Shown: positions 17,863 to 27,125 of the stretch, one piece after another
Position numbering within the stretch: position 1 is the first letter of the stretch
How the letters are laid out: the number at the start of each line of letters is the position of its first letter
Assembly (NCBI RefSeq): GCF_003058325.1
Contig: NZ_CP028843.1
Location: 2,824,001-2,888,000 of the forward strand
Source of the DNA: Methylobacterium currus
GTDB lineage: Bacteria; Pseudomonadota; Alphaproteobacteria; Rhizobiales; Beijerinckiaceae
Length of the DNA stretch: 64,000 nt
Direction of reading: 5' to 3'
Position numbers and translations under genes: made by a program
The notes under the pieces: generated by a model
Told to the model about the DNA's origin: nothing
Database searches by the model: none
Seen by the model: the letters and a program-made list of their open reading frames with translations, nothing else

Positions 17863-18569
17863 ATGGCCGATTGCATCATCCGGTCGCCGGTCAGGTCGTC
17901 GTCCCCGTAGCCGAGGAGCTCGGCCAGGCGGTTGCGGGCGCGGTTGACGCGGCTCTTGATCGTGCCGATCGCCACGCCGCAGATGCCCGCCACCTCCTCA
18001 TAGGACAGGCCCTCGGCGCCCACCAGGATCAGCGCCTCGCGCTGGTCCGGCGGCAGCTTCGCGAGGCCGGCGCGCAGGTCCTGCACGTCGAGGCGGTGGC
18101 CTTGGTCGGGGGCGGTGAACAGGCGCGCCGCGTAGGAGCCGTCCTCGTCCTGCACCTCGCGCATCCGCTTGCGCTGCTCGGAGTAGAAGGCGTTGCGCAG
18201 GATGGTGAACAGCCAGGCGTTCAGGTTGGTGCCGGGCTGGAAGCGGTGCTGGTTCTGCCAGGCGCGCAGGATCGTGTCCTGGACGAGATCATCCGCCCGG
18301 GCGGCGTTGTTGGTGAGCGAGAGCGCGAAGGCGCGCAAGGAGGACAGGGCCGCCAGCATCCCCTCGCGGAATTCCGGCTCGACGGTGCGCCCCTGGGCGG
18401 CGAGCGCCGCCTCCAGCTTCTCGATCAGGGCGAGAAAGACGTCCGGCGTCGCAGCGGTCTCGAGCGGCGCATAGGCCGCGCGCAGCTGGTGGCCGAGATG
18501 GCGCTGGACGGTCGGGGACAGGCCGGGCTTGGATTCGCGGTTGAGGATGGGATTGTCGGTGGACGCCAT
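17847..18569 (-). CDS. ecfG: EcfG-type sigma factor with an N-terminal NepR-like domain
   Basis: 240 residues from the ATG at 18569 (GAGAG eight bases upstream). Residues about 67-135 are ECF region 2 (SLRAFALSLTNNAARADDLV, then QPGTNLNAWLFTILRNAFYS) and about 160-220 are region 4 (LSYEEVAGICGVAIGTIKSR); these match EcfG, the general-stress sigma factor. Residues 17-58 look like NepR, the anti-sigma factor that normally binds EcfG: LGHQLRAAY, then PDVFLALIEKLE, following NepR's conserved LGxxLRxxY...PDRFxxLLxxL. A NepR domain in the same chain could hold the sigma factor inactive until PhyR competes for it. No phyR or separate nepR is visible here. The sigma assignment is firm; the NepR match is by eye. 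Confidence 0.88.
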   Translation of the reverse strand: MASTDNPILNRESKPGLSPTVQRHLGHQLRAAYAPLETAATPDVFLALIEKLEAALAAQGRTVEPEFREGMLAALSSLRAFALSLTNNAARADDLVQDTILRAWQNQHRFQPGTNLNAWLFTILRNAFYSEQRKRMREVQDEDGSYAARLFTAPDQGHRLDVQDLRAGLAKLPPDQREALILVGAEGLSYEEVAGICGVAIGTIKSRVNRARNRLAELLGYGDDDLTGDRMMQSAMGEGV

Positions 18570-18941
18570 GCGACTCTCACGTTCTGAAGCGGGGAGGGCG
18601 GGGCGGCGGCACTCTGACGGGCCGCTTTCATAAATACCCCGCCGGAGCTTCCTGGAAGGGGAAGTGGGGCGCGCCGCGCGCCTGTCGATGCGCGCATCGC
18701 CGCGGGCGGAAGGACGGTTCAGCAGCGCCGCATCCGGTCGCGTGCCGCACCCCCGATCCGCACGTCCTCGCACCGCATCGCCGCCGCTCCCGTCACTCCG
18801 CCGGCCGCGCGGCCGTGCGGCGCCCGGGCCGATGGCCCAGGTCGCGAGGGGCAACGGCTTCGTACTGCCCAGGTTCCCGGGACCGGACGCCTGCGACCAG
18901 GTTTCCGCGGTCGCGGTCCCGCGCTCGTCGCGTGCCGGCGC
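18570..18941. other. intergenic, no feature recognised
   Basis: 372 bases between the sigma gene start and the end of the coiled-coil gene. Short frames are open in several directions but have poor composition. Promoter elements for the sigma gene should lie in 18570-18650, but I could not identify a convincing EcfG-type or housekeeping promoter. Confidence 0.5.
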
Positions 18942-19247
18942 CTACCAGGTGCGGGCGCCGGGCTGGCTCCGGTACTCGGCCGCACGGATGCGGGTCATGA
19001 GACGGTCGAGCTCCGCCAGCAGGGCGGCCTCCTCTCCTTGCGCGGCGGCGGCGGCGGCCGGATCGGTGAGGTAGAGGCGCTCCTGCTCGGCCCTGGCGAG
19101 GCGCTGCTCCAGCTCCGTCCGTTCGGCGTGGAGGGCCATCAGCTCCCGGCGCCCGGGATCGTCGGGGCGATCGGCCCCGCGGCCTCCCTGGGCTCGATCT
19201 CGCTCTGTCGTGTTGAGGTTGTGCACAACGGCTCGTCCTGTCGGCAT
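18942..19247 (-). CDS. small coiled-coil hypothetical protein
   Basis: 101 residues from the ATG at 19247. The central part (RRELMALHAERTELEQRLAR, then AEQERLYL) has heptad-like spacing and predicts a coiled coil. The rest is Ala/Arg-rich. No family is recognised. It is divergent from pstS, with the Pho box between them, so it might share phosphate control, but there is no direct sign of that. Confidence 0.5.
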   Translation of the reverse strand: MPTGRAVVHNLNTTERDRAQGGRGADRPDDPGRRELMALHAERTELEQRLARAEQERLYLTDPAAAAAAQGEEAALLAELDRLMTRIRAAEYRSQPGARTW

Positions 19248-19324
19248 GGTCGCGGCTCGCGAGAGCCGGCGTCTTTCCGCTTCCCAACGCATGAGAGGCC
19301 TGGAACGTCGCATCCGGCCCGCGC

Positions 19325-19353
19325 TTGTCATCTAAGCGTCATGCAATCGTCAT
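19325..19353 (+). promoter_or_regulatory. Pho box (PhoB binding site) upstream of pstS
   Basis: Three direct 7-base repeats TTGTCAT (19325-19331), GCGTCAT (19336-19342) and TCGTCAT (19347-19353) are spaced exactly 11 bases apart with four-base A/T-rich linkers. This is the arrangement of PhoB sites (consensus CTGTCAT). It lies 184 bases before the pstS start, and the operon ends with phoB itself, so activation under low phosphate is expected. Confidence 0.88.
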
Positions 19354-19536
19354 AGGGCCGGCGTCGCACCGGGCTTATCCCTCGCGGCGCGGCGGAGGCC
19401 CCGGCAACGATCGGGACATGATCGGCGCAGTCCGGGGAAACCGGTCGCGTCCTCACCGGCCGTCGACGCGCAGGATGCGGGCCAGCGATAACGCTCCTGC
19501 ATCATGCCGGACCGATCCGAACACGGAGAGATACCA

Positions 19537-20577
19537 GTGAAGCCCTTCTCCTACGCGCTCGCCATCGGGCTCGCGACCGCCCAGATCGCCACCTCGGCGC
19601 TCGCCCTCGACATCACCGGTGCCGGCGCCACCTTCCCGTTCCCGGTCTATTCCAAGTGGGCCGAGGCCTACCGCAAGGAGACCGGCAACGGCCTGAACTA
19701 CCAGTCGATCGGATCGGGCGGCGGCATCAAGCAGATCCAGGCCAAGACCGTCGATTTCGGCGCCACCGACGCGCCGCTGAAGGGCGCGACCCTCGACAAG
19801 GACGGCCTGGTCCAGTTCCCGACCGTGATGGGCGGCGTCGTCCCGGTGGTGAACATCCAGGGCGTGAAGACCGGCGAGGTCAAGCTCACCGGCGAGGTCC
19901 TGGCCGAGATCTACCAGGGCAAGATCAAGAAGTGGTCGGACCCGAAGATCGCCAAGCTCAACGAGGGCGTGAAGCTCCCCGACGCGCCGATCACCGCGGT
20001 CTACCGGTCGGACGCGTCCGGCACCACCAACATCTTCACCACCTACCTGTCGGACGTGTCGCCGGCCTGGAAGTCCGAGCTCGGCGCCTCGACCACGGTC
20101 AGCTGGCCGACCGGCCAGGGCGGCAAGGGCAACGAGGGCGTCACCGCCGTCGTCAAGCAGGTCCCGAACGCCATCGGCTACGTCGAGTACGCCTACGCCA
20201 AGCAGAACAACCTGCCGGTCGCCCTGATCCAGAACAAGGACGGCCAGTTCCCGCTGCCGGGCGACGAGGCCTTCCAGGCCGCCGCCGCCAACGCCGACTG
20301 GAAGGCCGCTCCCGGCTTCGGCATCTCGCTGACCAACCAGGCGGGCGCCAAGGCCTGGCCGATCACCGCCGCGACCTTCATCCTGGTCCACAAGAACCCG
20401 GCCGACGCGGCCCGCACCGCCGAGGTGCTGAAGTTCTTCCGCTGGGCCTACAAGAGCGGCGACAAGATGGCCTCCGATCTCGACTACGTGCCGCTGCCCG
20501 ACAAGGTCGTGGGCCAGGTCGAGGACGAGTGGAAGACGGTCGTCGGCAAGGACGGCAAGCCCGTCCTCGGCATGTAA
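19537..20577 (+). CDS. pstS: periplasmic phosphate-binding protein of the Pst transporter
   Basis: 346 residues from the GTG at 19537, six bases after GGAGAG. A signal peptide ends near ALA|LDITGAG. Phosphate-contact segments are GAGATFPFPVYSKWAEAY, SIGSGGGIKQI, FGATDAPL and YRSDASGTTNIFT, as in PstS. It captures inorganic phosphate in the periplasm and delivers it to PstCA. First gene of pstSCAB-phoU-phoB, under the upstream Pho box. Confidence 0.97.
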   Translation: MKPFSYALAIGLATAQIATSALALDITGAGATFPFPVYSKWAEAYRKETGNGLNYQSIGSGGGIKQIQAKTVDFGATDAPLKGATLDKDGLVQFPTVMGGVVPVVNIQGVKTGEVKLTGEVLAEIYQGKIKKWSDPKIAKLNEGVKLPDAPITAVYRSDASGTTNIFTTYLSDVSPAWKSELGASTTVSWPTGQGGKGNEGVTAVVKQVPNAIGYVEYAYAKQNNLPVALIQNKDGQFPLPGDEAFQAAAANADWKAAPGFGISLTNQAGAKAWPITAATFILVHKNPADAARTAEVLKFFRWAYKSGDKMASDLDYVPLPDKVVGQVEDEWKTVVGKDGKPVLGM

Positions 20578-20650
20578 CCCGGTCGGTCCGACCCTCTAGA
20601 ACCGGGAGGGCGGGAATCCCGCTCTCCCACTTCCGCCGGCGCAGGATGCG

Positions 20651-20680
20651 GCGAGGCCGGGCGACCGCGCCCGGCCTCGC
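20651..20680 (+). terminator. strong hairpin between pstS and pstC
   Basis: A perfect 13-base stem (GCGAGGCCGGGCG with CGCCCGGCCTCGC) around a four-base loop, 74 bases after pstS. There is no T-run. Such a hairpin would protect the pstS message or attenuate read-through, so that binding protein is made in excess over the permease. Confidence 0.75.
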
Positions 20681-20799
20681 CGCTCCCGGGCCCGCGCGGC
20701 GCTTGAGGAAAGCCGAGATCCCGCCGCCCGCCGGATCGCGTCCGACTCGCCTCGATCCGCCGAGCGCGCTAGAGGCCGCTCACTCCAAGGGAAACCCGG

Positions 20800-21777
20800 A
20801 TGGTCGCGTTGTCTGAGAACGTCGCTGTGGCGGCGAGGCCCGAAATCGCCCGCCGCGCCCCCCCAAGCCCCGTGGGCGACCGCATCTTCCGCGCCGCCGC
20901 CCTCGCGTCGGCGCTGCTCGTGCTGCTGGTGCTCGCCGGCATCCTCGCCTCGATCGCCTATGGCGGCTGGCCCGCCTTCCAGGCCTTCGGCCCGGGCTTC
21001 CTCGTCTCCAGCGCCTGGAATGTCGGGCGCGAGGAATACGGCGCGCTCGTCGCCATCATCGGCACCCTCGTGTCGGCGCTGCTCGCCCTCGTCATCGGCG
21101 TGCCGATCTCGCTCGGCATCGCGATCTACCTGACCCAGCTCTGCCCCGGCTGGGCCCGCCGCCCGGTCTCGATGACGATCGAGCTGCTCGCCGCGGTGCC
21201 GAGCATCATCTACGGCATGTGGGGCCTGTTCATCTTCGCGCCGCTCTTCGCGCGCTTCGTGCAGATCCCGGTCTCGAACGTCGTCGAGGGCATGCCGATC
21301 GTCGGCAGCCTGTTCTATGCCCAGGTGCCCTCCGGCGTCGGCGTCCTCACCGCCGGCATCATCCTGGCGATCATGATCGTGCCCTTCGTCGCCTCGATCA
21401 CCCGCGACATGCTGGACCAGATCCCGACCGTCCTGCGCGAGAGCGCCTACGGCATCGGCTGCACCACCTGGGAGGTCGTGCGCCACGTCCTGATCCCGCA
21501 GGCCTCGGTCTCGATCATCGGGGCGATCATGCTGGGCCTCGGCCGCGCGCTCGGCGAGACGATGGCGGTCACCTTCGTGATCGGCAACGCCAACCGCCTC
21601 TCGGCCTCGATCTTCGATCCGGGCTCGACCATCGCCTCGCGCATCGCCAACGAGTTCAACGAGGCCGACGGCCTGCAGCTCAGCTCGCTGATGGCGCTCG
21701 GCTGCATCCTGTTCGTCGTCACCTTCATCGTGCTCATCATCGCCCGGCTGCTGGTGCGCCGCGCGAAGGTGGCCTGA
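20800..21777 (+). CDS. pstC: phosphate ABC transporter permease PstC
   Basis: 325 residues with six hydrophobic helices, the first near residues 30-54. The conserved permease loop is visible as ESAYGIGCTTWEVVRHVLIP followed by GLGRALGETMAV, the coupling EAA-like motif region. It pairs with PstA to form the inner-membrane phosphate channel. It starts 222 bases after pstS, beyond the hairpin, and is followed by pstA after 39 bases. Confidence 0.96.
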   Translation: MVALSENVAVAARPEIARRAPPSPVGDRIFRAAALASALLVLLVLAGILASIAYGGWPAFQAFGPGFLVSSAWNVGREEYGALVAIIGTLVSALLALVIGVPISLGIAIYLTQLCPGWARRPVSMTIELLAAVPSIIYGMWGLFIFAPLFARFVQIPVSNVVEGMPIVGSLFYAQVPSGVGVLTAGIILAIMIVPFVASITRDMLDQIPTVLRESAYGIGCTTWEVVRHVLIPQASVSIIGAIMLGLGRALGETMAVTFVIGNANRLSASIFDPGSTIASRIANEFNEADGLQLSSLMALGCILFVVTFIVLIIARLLVRRAKVA

Positions 21778-21816
21778 TCCCAAGATCGTCTCAAGATCAT
21801 CGCAGGACACCTCCCG

Positions 21817-22725
21817 ATGAACGCCTCCCCCGCCGCGGTCCAGGGCTCCGCCCCCGCCGCTCCCGCCCCGCAGGAATGGGGCCGGGTCCGCGCCGGCCGC
21901 CGCACCGCCGACAAGCTCCTGATCGTGTCCTGCACCGTCGCGACCGCGCTCGGCGCGGTGGTGCTCGGCTCGATCCTGCTGATGCTCATCATCGAGGGCG
22001 TGCGCGGCTTCACGCCGGCCCTGTTCACCCAGGTCACCCCCGGCCCCGGCTCCGAGGGCGGCGGCATCGCCAACGCGATCCTCGGCAGCCTGGTGATGAC
22101 GGCGCTCGGCATCGCGGTGGCCACGCCCGTCGGCGTGCTGGCCGGGACCTACCTCGCCGAGTACGGCCGCACCTCGAAGCTCGCCGACATGATCCGCTTC
22201 CTCAACGACATCCTGCTCTCGGCGCCCTCGATCCTGATCGGCCTGTTCGTCTACACCCTGATGGTGCGGCCGATGGGCGGCTATTCGGGCTGGGCCGGCG
22301 GCGTGGCGCTCGCCATCATCGCGACGCCGGTGATCGTGCGCACCACCGAGGACATGCTGCGCCTGGTGCCCGGCACCCTGCGCGAGGCCGGCGCGGCGCT
22401 CGGCGCCCCGTTGTCGATCGTGATCCGCAGCGTCACCTGGCGGGCGGCGCAGTCCGGCATCGTCACCGGCGTGCTCCTCGCGCTCGCCCGCATCGCCGGC
22501 GAGACCGCGCCGCTGCTCTTCACCGCGCTCAACAACAATTCCTGGTTCAGCCCCAACCTGATGGGCGGCGTCGCGAACCTGCCGGTGATGATCTACCAGT
22601 TCGCGTTGTCTCCTTACGAGAACTGGCGCCAGCTGGCCTGGGCCGGCGCGCTCCTCATCACCGTCACCATCCTGGGCCTGTCGATCGTGGCCCGCCTCGT
22701 CCTGAGCGGCCCGAAGGGGCGCTGA
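21817..22725 (+). CDS. pstA: phosphate ABC transporter permease PstA
   Basis: 302 residues. About six membrane helices; the first is near residues 45-68. The loop [20 protein letters not shown] and [17 protein letters not shown] are the PstA counterparts of the EAA coupling region. It forms the permease with PstC. An Ala/Pro-rich cytoplasmic N-terminus of about 25 residues is a little longer than usual. Confidence 0.96.
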   Translation: MNASPAAVQGSAPAAPAPQEWGRVRAGRRTADKLLIVSCTVATALGAVVLGSILLMLIIEGVRGFTPALFTQVTPGPGSEGGGIANAILGSLVMTALGIAVATPVGVLAGTYLAEYGRTSKLADMIRFLNDILLSAPSILIGLFVYTLMVRPMGGYSGWAGGVALAIIATPVIVRTTEDMLRLVPGTLREAGAALGAPLSIVIRSVTWRAAQSGIVTGVLLALARIAGETAPLLFTALNNNSWFSPNLMGGVANLPVMIYQFALSPYENWRQLAWAGALLITVTILGLSIVARLVLSGPKGR

Positions 22726-22753
22726 CCGTCATACCCTGCTTGGAGACAACCCG

Positions 22754-23566
22754 ATGAGCGCCACCGCCACCGCCGTGCCGGTCGTGGGCCAGAGCACGGC
22801 CGACGAGTCCGCCCCGATCCGCCTCGCCGTCAAGGACCTGAGCTTCTACTACGGCGACTTCAAGGGGTTGAAGAACATCAACCTCAACTTCCTCGACCGC
22901 CAGGTCACGGCGCTGATCGGGCCGTCGGGCTGCGGCAAGTCTACCCTGCTGCGGACCTTCAACCGCATCTACAGCCTCTATCCGGACCAGCGCGCCGAGG
23001 GGCAGATCCTGCTCGACGGCCGCAACATCCTGGATCCGTCGATCGACCTCAACGAGCTGCGCGCCCGGGTCGGCATGGTGTTCCAGAAGCCGACCCCGTT
23101 CCCGATGTCGATCTACGACAACATCGCGTTCGGCATCCGGCTCTACGAGCGCCTCGGCAAGGCCGACCTCGACAACCGCGTCGAGGAGGCCCTGCGCAAG
23201 GGCGCGCTGTGGGACGAGGTGAAGGACAAGCTCAAGCAGTCCGGCATGGGCCTGTCCGGCGGCCAGCAGCAGCGCCTCTGCATCGCCCGCACGGTGGCGC
23301 AGCGCCCGGAAGTGATCCTGTTCGACGAGCCGACCTCGGCCCTCGACCCGATCTCGACCGGCCGCATCGAGGAGCTGATCGAGCAGCTGCGGACCGAGTT
23401 CACCATCGCCATCGTCACCCACAACATGCAGCAGGCGGCGCGCATCTCGCAGTTCACCGCCTTCATGTATCTCGGCGAGCTGATCGAGTTCGGGCCGACC
23501 AACCGGCTGTTCATGAACCCGTCGAAGCGCCAGACTCAGGACTACATCACCGGCCGGTTCGGCTGA
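22754..23566 (+). CDS. pstB: phosphate ABC transporter ATPase PstB
   Basis: 270 residues. Walker A GPSGCGKS (56-63), Q-loop [23 protein letters not shown] signature LSGGQQQRL (from 167), Walker [12 protein letters not shown] (189-198) and the switch His in VTHNMQQA. It powers phosphate import through PstCA and, with PhoU, takes part in signalling phosphate status. It starts 28 bases after pstA. Confidence 0.98.
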   Translation: MSATATAVPVVGQSTADESAPIRLAVKDLSFYYGDFKGLKNINLNFLDRQVTALIGPSGCGKSTLLRTFNRIYSLYPDQRAEGQILLDGRNILDPSIDLNELRARVGMVFQKPTPFPMSIYDNIAFGIRLYERLGKADLDNRVEEALRKGALWDEVKDKLKQSGMGLSGGQQQRLCIARTVAQRPEVILFDEPTSALDPISTGRIEELIEQLRTEFTIAIVTHNMQQAARISQFTAFMYLGELIEFGPTNRLFMNPSKRQTQDYITGRFG

Positions 23567-23646
23567 GACCCGACGCCTCGTTGCGCCGGCCCGGCCCGGG
23601 CCGGTGCTGACCGTAAGCTCCACCTCATCGCGGGGAGTCACCCCTC

Positions 23647-24366
23647 ATGTCGAGCCACATCGTCACCTCCTACGATCAGGAGCTGCAGAACCTGCGGCGC
23701 AGCATCGCCGAGATGGGCGGCATCGCCGAGAAGATGGTGGCCGATTCCGGCCAGGCGCTCCTGCGCCGCGACGCCGCCCTCGCCCAGGCGGTGATCGCCG
23801 TCGACCAGCGCCTCGACGGGCTGCAGCGCGAGATCGAGGAGAAGGCCATCCTCCTCATCGCCAAGCGCCAGCCGATGGCGGTGGACCTGCGCGAGACGAT
23901 CTCGGCGATCCGCGTCTCGGGCGATCTCGAGCGCATCGGCGACCTCGCCAAGAACGTCGCCAAGCGCGTCGTCGCCATCGCCGACCAGGTCCAGCTGCAG
24001 AAAGTCGTCGTCGGCGTGGAGCACATGAACGAGCTGGTCCAGGGCCAGCTCAAGGACGTGCTCGACGCCTACGCCACCCAGGACACCGTCGCCGCCCTCG
24101 ACGTCTGGGCCCGGGACGGCGGCATCGACGCGCTCTACACCTCGCTGTTCCGCGAGCTCCTGACCTACATGATGGAGGATCCGCGCAACATCACGTTCTG
24201 CACGCACCTCCTGTTCTGCGCCAAGAACGTCGAGCGCATCGGCGACCACACCACCAACATCGCCGAGACCATCCACTATCTCGCCACCGGCGAGACGCTG
24301 CCGACCGACCGTCCCAAGAACGACGGCTCGAGCTTCGCCACCCTCGATCCCCAGCCGGAGGCCTGA
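23647..24366 (+). CDS. phoU: phosphate-signalling protein PhoU
   Basis: 239 residues, the usual length, made of two three-helix PhoU repeats. Metal-contacting signature motifs are ISGDLERIGDLAKNVAKR-like in the first half (RVSGDLERIGDLAKN) and CAKNVERIGDHTTNIAE in the second. It restrains Pst transport and Pho regulon output when phosphate is plentiful, acting with PstB and the PhoR kinase. No phoR is in this window. Confidence 0.97.
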   Translation: MSSHIVTSYDQELQNLRRSIAEMGGIAEKMVADSGQALLRRDAALAQAVIAVDQRLDGLQREIEEKAILLIAKRQPMAVDLRETISAIRVSGDLERIGDLAKNVAKRVVAIADQVQLQKVVVGVEHMNELVQGQLKDVLDAYATQDTVAALDVWARDGGIDALYTSLFRELLTYMMEDPRNITFCTHLLFCAKNVERIGDHTTNIAETIHYLATGETLPTDRPKNDGSSFATLDPQPEA

Positions 24367-24436
24367 CGGGTCGGCCCGCGCCCGGGCTCGACCCCGGCCC
24401 GGGCCACCCTCCGGCCCCCTGCCCGAAGTGCCCCGC

Positions 24437-25138
24437 ATGAGTACCCGTATCCTGATCGTCGAGGACGAGGAGGCGCTGACCCTCCTCCTGCGCTACAACC
24501 TCGAGGCCGAGGGCTTCGAGGTCGACGCCGTCGCCCGGGGCGACGAGGCGGATATCCGCCTGCGCGAGCAGGTGCCCGACCTCGTCCTCCTCGACTGGAT
24601 GATGCCGGGCCTGTCCGGCATCGAATTGTGCCGGCGCATCCGCGCCCGCCGCGAGACCGAGCGGCTGCCGGTCATCATGCTGACGGCGCGGGGCGAGGAG
24701 GGCGACCGGGTGCGGGGCCTGGCCACCGGCGCCGACGACTACATCGTCAAGCCGTTCTCGGTGCCCGAGCTTCTGGCGCGGGTGCGGGCGCTCCTGCGCC
24801 GGTCCAAGCCCGCCCACGTCGCCGACCTCCTGGTCGCCGGCGACATCGAGCTCGACCGGGTCAGCCACCGCGTCCGCCGCGACGGGCGCGAGCTGCATCT
24901 CGGCCCGACCGAGTTCAAGCTGCTCGAATTCCTGATGCAGAGCCCAGGAAGGGTCTTCTCGCGCGAGCAGCTTCTCGACGGGGTCTGGGGCCACGACGTC
25001 TATATCGACGAGCGCACCGTCGACGTGCATATCGGCCGCCTGCGCAAGGCGATCAACCGCGGCCGCGACGCCGACCCGATCCGCACCGTTCGCGGCTCCG
25101 GCTATTCCTTCGACGAGATGTTCGCACACGAGCCGTGA
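24437..25138 (+). CDS. phoB: phosphate-response regulator PhoB (OmpR family)
   Basis: 233 residues from the ATG at 24437; a GTG nine bases earlier is an alternative. The receiver domain has acidic pocket EDEE (9-12), the phospho-accepting Asp53 in LLDWMMPG and Lys105 in VKPF. The winged-helix output domain ends in ERTVDVHIGRLRKAI and VRGSGYSF. It activates genes with Pho boxes, including this operon through the site at 19325-19353. Its sensor kinase PhoR must be encoded elsewhere. Confidence 0.96.
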   Translation: MSTRILIVEDEEALTLLLRYNLEAEGFEVDAVARGDEADIRLREQVPDLVLLDWMMPGLSGIELCRRIRARRETERLPVIMLTARGEEGDRVRGLATGADDYIVKPFSVPELLARVRALLRRSKPAHVADLLVAGDIELDRVSHRVRRDGRELHLGPTEFKLLEFLMQSPGRVFSREQLLDGVWGHDVYIDERTVDVHIGRLRKAINRGRDADPIRTVRGSGYSFDEMFAHEP

Positions 25139-25488
25139 GGGCCAGCTTCGCGGTCGCTTGCGCGGAACCGACGCTTCGGCTGCTCACCGGCCCGGTGACC
25201 CGCGCGGGTCGGACGCCGAGCGGATGCCTCGCTCCGATTGGTTCTCCCACCTGCGCCCTCATCCGAGAGCCTGTTCGAGTTGGCCAACCGAACCGATACC
25301 CTCCTCGTCATCCCGACGCTCGCCGAAACGCGAGAGCCCGGATCCATGACTGCCGACGGCGCAAGACCGAGCGGAAAGCCTTCCGCCTCTTCCTGAGTCG
25401 TCAGCGCTGAGGGATCCCGGCTTTCGCTACGCGGCCCCGGGATGACCGGGAGGGGATGGAAGTGGAGAAAGATCCATCGAACAGGCTC
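25139..25488. other. intergenic, degenerate palindromic-repeat DNA
   Basis: No convincing gene. It holds pieces that resemble the dispersed repeat at 14655-14700: GTCATCCCG at 25311-25319 and CCCGGGATGACCGG at 25437-25450. It may mark the end of the pst-pho transcript. Confidence 0.5.
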
Positions 25489-25701
25489 TCAGGCCAGCCG
25501 CGGCTCCGGAACCGGGCGCGACCGCAGCACCGGGGCCACGGCGTCCCGCTCGTCCTGATGCGCTTCCCGCGCGGCGAGCGGCAGCTCGACCGGCGGAAAC
25601 AGGTCCTGCAGCCCGCGCGAGACGCCGGTGAGGACCGGGGCGAACGAGCCGGCAAGCGGGGAAGGGGCCGCGTCGGCCTTGACGAATCGGGAGCTGGACA
25701 T
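25489..25701 (-). CDS. small hypothetical protein
   Basis: 70 residues from an ATG at 25701 (MSSSRFVKADAAPSPLAGS). Composition is ordinary for a protein (LQDLFPPVELPLAAREAHQ) and better than the opposite-strand frame, but no family is recognised and the ribosome-binding site is weak. It is divergent from the next small gene. Confidence 0.4.
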   Translation of the reverse strand: MSSSRFVKADAAPSPLAGSFAPVLTGVSRGLQDLFPPVELPLAAREAHQDERDAVAPVLRSRPVPEPRLA

Positions 25702-25846
25702 GGGGCAGTGCGAACCTCGGGGCCAGTCTCAACGCACCGCACCATGGTTTGGTTCACGGCCGGCGTTCCGATGATCCTCGGATCCGCACATCGATGCGAA
25801 GGCGCAACGTAGGCCGTCGTGGCGCGCAGGACCCGTCACGGATGGG

Positions 25847-26128
25847 GTGAGGAAGGACCTCGCGCAGGAGCGATCCGTCACGATGCTCGTCCGGCCCTTC
25901 GCAGACGCCACGGTTTGGCGCGCCGCCCTGCCCGGGCTTCTCCGCAGCGCCTTCTCGGCCCTGGTGAGCCGCCACCATGCCGGCGCCGTGCGGATGGTCG
26001 ATCAGGCCGTGGGCCAGGCCGGCGACCCGTGGGTGCGCCCCCTCTCCCGCACCATCCGCCACCAGCGGCGCGGGGAGACCGGCCTGATCACGGGGCTCCG
26101 GGTCTCGCGGCGGCGGCTCGCAACCTGA
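25847..26128 (+). CDS. small hypothetical protein
   Basis: 93 residues from a GTG at 25847, or 81 from the ATG at 25883. The core (WRAALPGLLRSAFSALVSRH) is amphipathic, and the C-terminus is basic. No family recognised; assigned because the plus frame reads more like protein than its antisense. Confidence 0.35.
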   Translation: MRKDLAQERSVTMLVRPFADATVWRAALPGLLRSAFSALVSRHHAGAVRMVDQAVGQAGDPWVRPLSRTIRHQRRGETGLITGLRVSRRRLAT

Positions 26129-26191
26129 TGCTGCCGAATGGCCAGGTTTCGGGGGGGCGTGCGCGGCCCGGCCGGGCCGTGAGGATCCCGC

Positions 26192-26989
26192 TCAGCTCCG
26201 CGCCGTCGGGGCGATCAGGGTCTCGGTCGCACCGGCCGGATCCATGCCGATGCGGCCCCAGCCCGGCAGCTTCAGGGCCGGGCGGCGCAGGTCGAGTCCC
26301 GCCACCGCGCCGAGGATGTTCACCTCGATCCCCTCGACCCAGCCGAGGGTGAGGCCGAGATAGCCGCGGGCCGAGAGCTGCAAACCGGTGCGGCTCGGCG
26401 TCCGGGCGATCAGGCGCTCCGAAAAATCCTTGCCGAGGGCCGTCGGTGGCAGCGCCACCGCGAGGTCCGGCACCGCCCGCAGCACGTGGGCCACGAAGGT
26501 GTTGGAGTTCGGCCCCGGCCAGGCGCTGTAGCTGCCGGCCTTGGCATACGGATAGGCTGCGACCGCCGCGTGGATGCGCGGCACGGCCCGCGCCGCCGCC
26601 TCGCCGTCGAGGGCGAGCACCACCTGCGGCGGGTTGCCGAACCAGCGCGCATCGGCCGCGTAGGCGTCCTTGCGCACCGGCAGGCCCCACCCGACGACGT
26701 CGTAGCGGGTGTAGCGCGACGCGCCCGCCTCCTTGACGACGATCCAGGTGTGATGGGCGAAGATGCCCCGCCAGCGTCCGACCCGGGCAGCGTAGATCCG
26801 CACGCTCGCCTCCGGCGCGGCCGTGGCGGCGGGCAGGAGCCGGGCGCTCGACCAGTCGGCGGTGGTCCAGTCGGGGGCGAGGTCGTCGCGGCTCCACCAC
26901 CACAGGGCGTGGGCGGCGAGCGGCAGCAGGAACAGGAGGATGAGCGCGAGCACGAGCGTGCGCGCGAGCCAGGCCAGGGCGAGGAGCAT
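26192..26989 (-). CDS. DUF3750 membrane-anchored protein
   Basis: 265 residues from the ATG at 26989. One N-terminal membrane helix (WLARTLVLALILLFLLPLAA) is followed by a soluble domain with AARVGRWRGIFAHHTWIVVK, then TRYDVVGWG, and later WPGPNSNTFVAHVLR; these are the conserved blocks of DUF3750. The His and the Asn/Ser pattern resemble papain-like NlpC/P60-type folds, but the catalytic role is unproven. Confidence 0.85.
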   Translation of the reverse strand: MLLALAWLARTLVLALILLFLLPLAAHALWWWSRDDLAPDWTTADWSSARLLPAATAAPEASVRIYAARVGRWRGIFAHHTWIVVKEAGASRYTRYDVVGWGLPVRKDAYAADARWFGNPPQVVLALDGEAAARAVPRIHAAVAAYPYAKAGSYSAWPGPNSNTFVAHVLRAVPDLAVALPPTALGKDFSERLIARTPSRTGLQLSARGYLGLTLGWVEGIEVNILGAVAGLDLRRPALKLPGWGRIGMDPAGATETLIAPTARS

Positions 26990-27125
26990 GGCCGGAGAGA
27001 TGGCGCGCCGAGCGTGGCAGGGCAACCGGCGCGGCGATCGATCCGCAGCGATCGATCCGTCCTGCTCGAACCGGAGCCGGGCGAGACCGTTGTCGGCAAA
27101 GAAGCGAGTCGGACGGGAGGGCGCG

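Noticed and set aside
17708..18587. Plus-strand frames encoding a SDALALRRPRP-type repeat protein
   Set aside because: They only translate the 16-bp tandem repeat and the antisense of the sigma gene.
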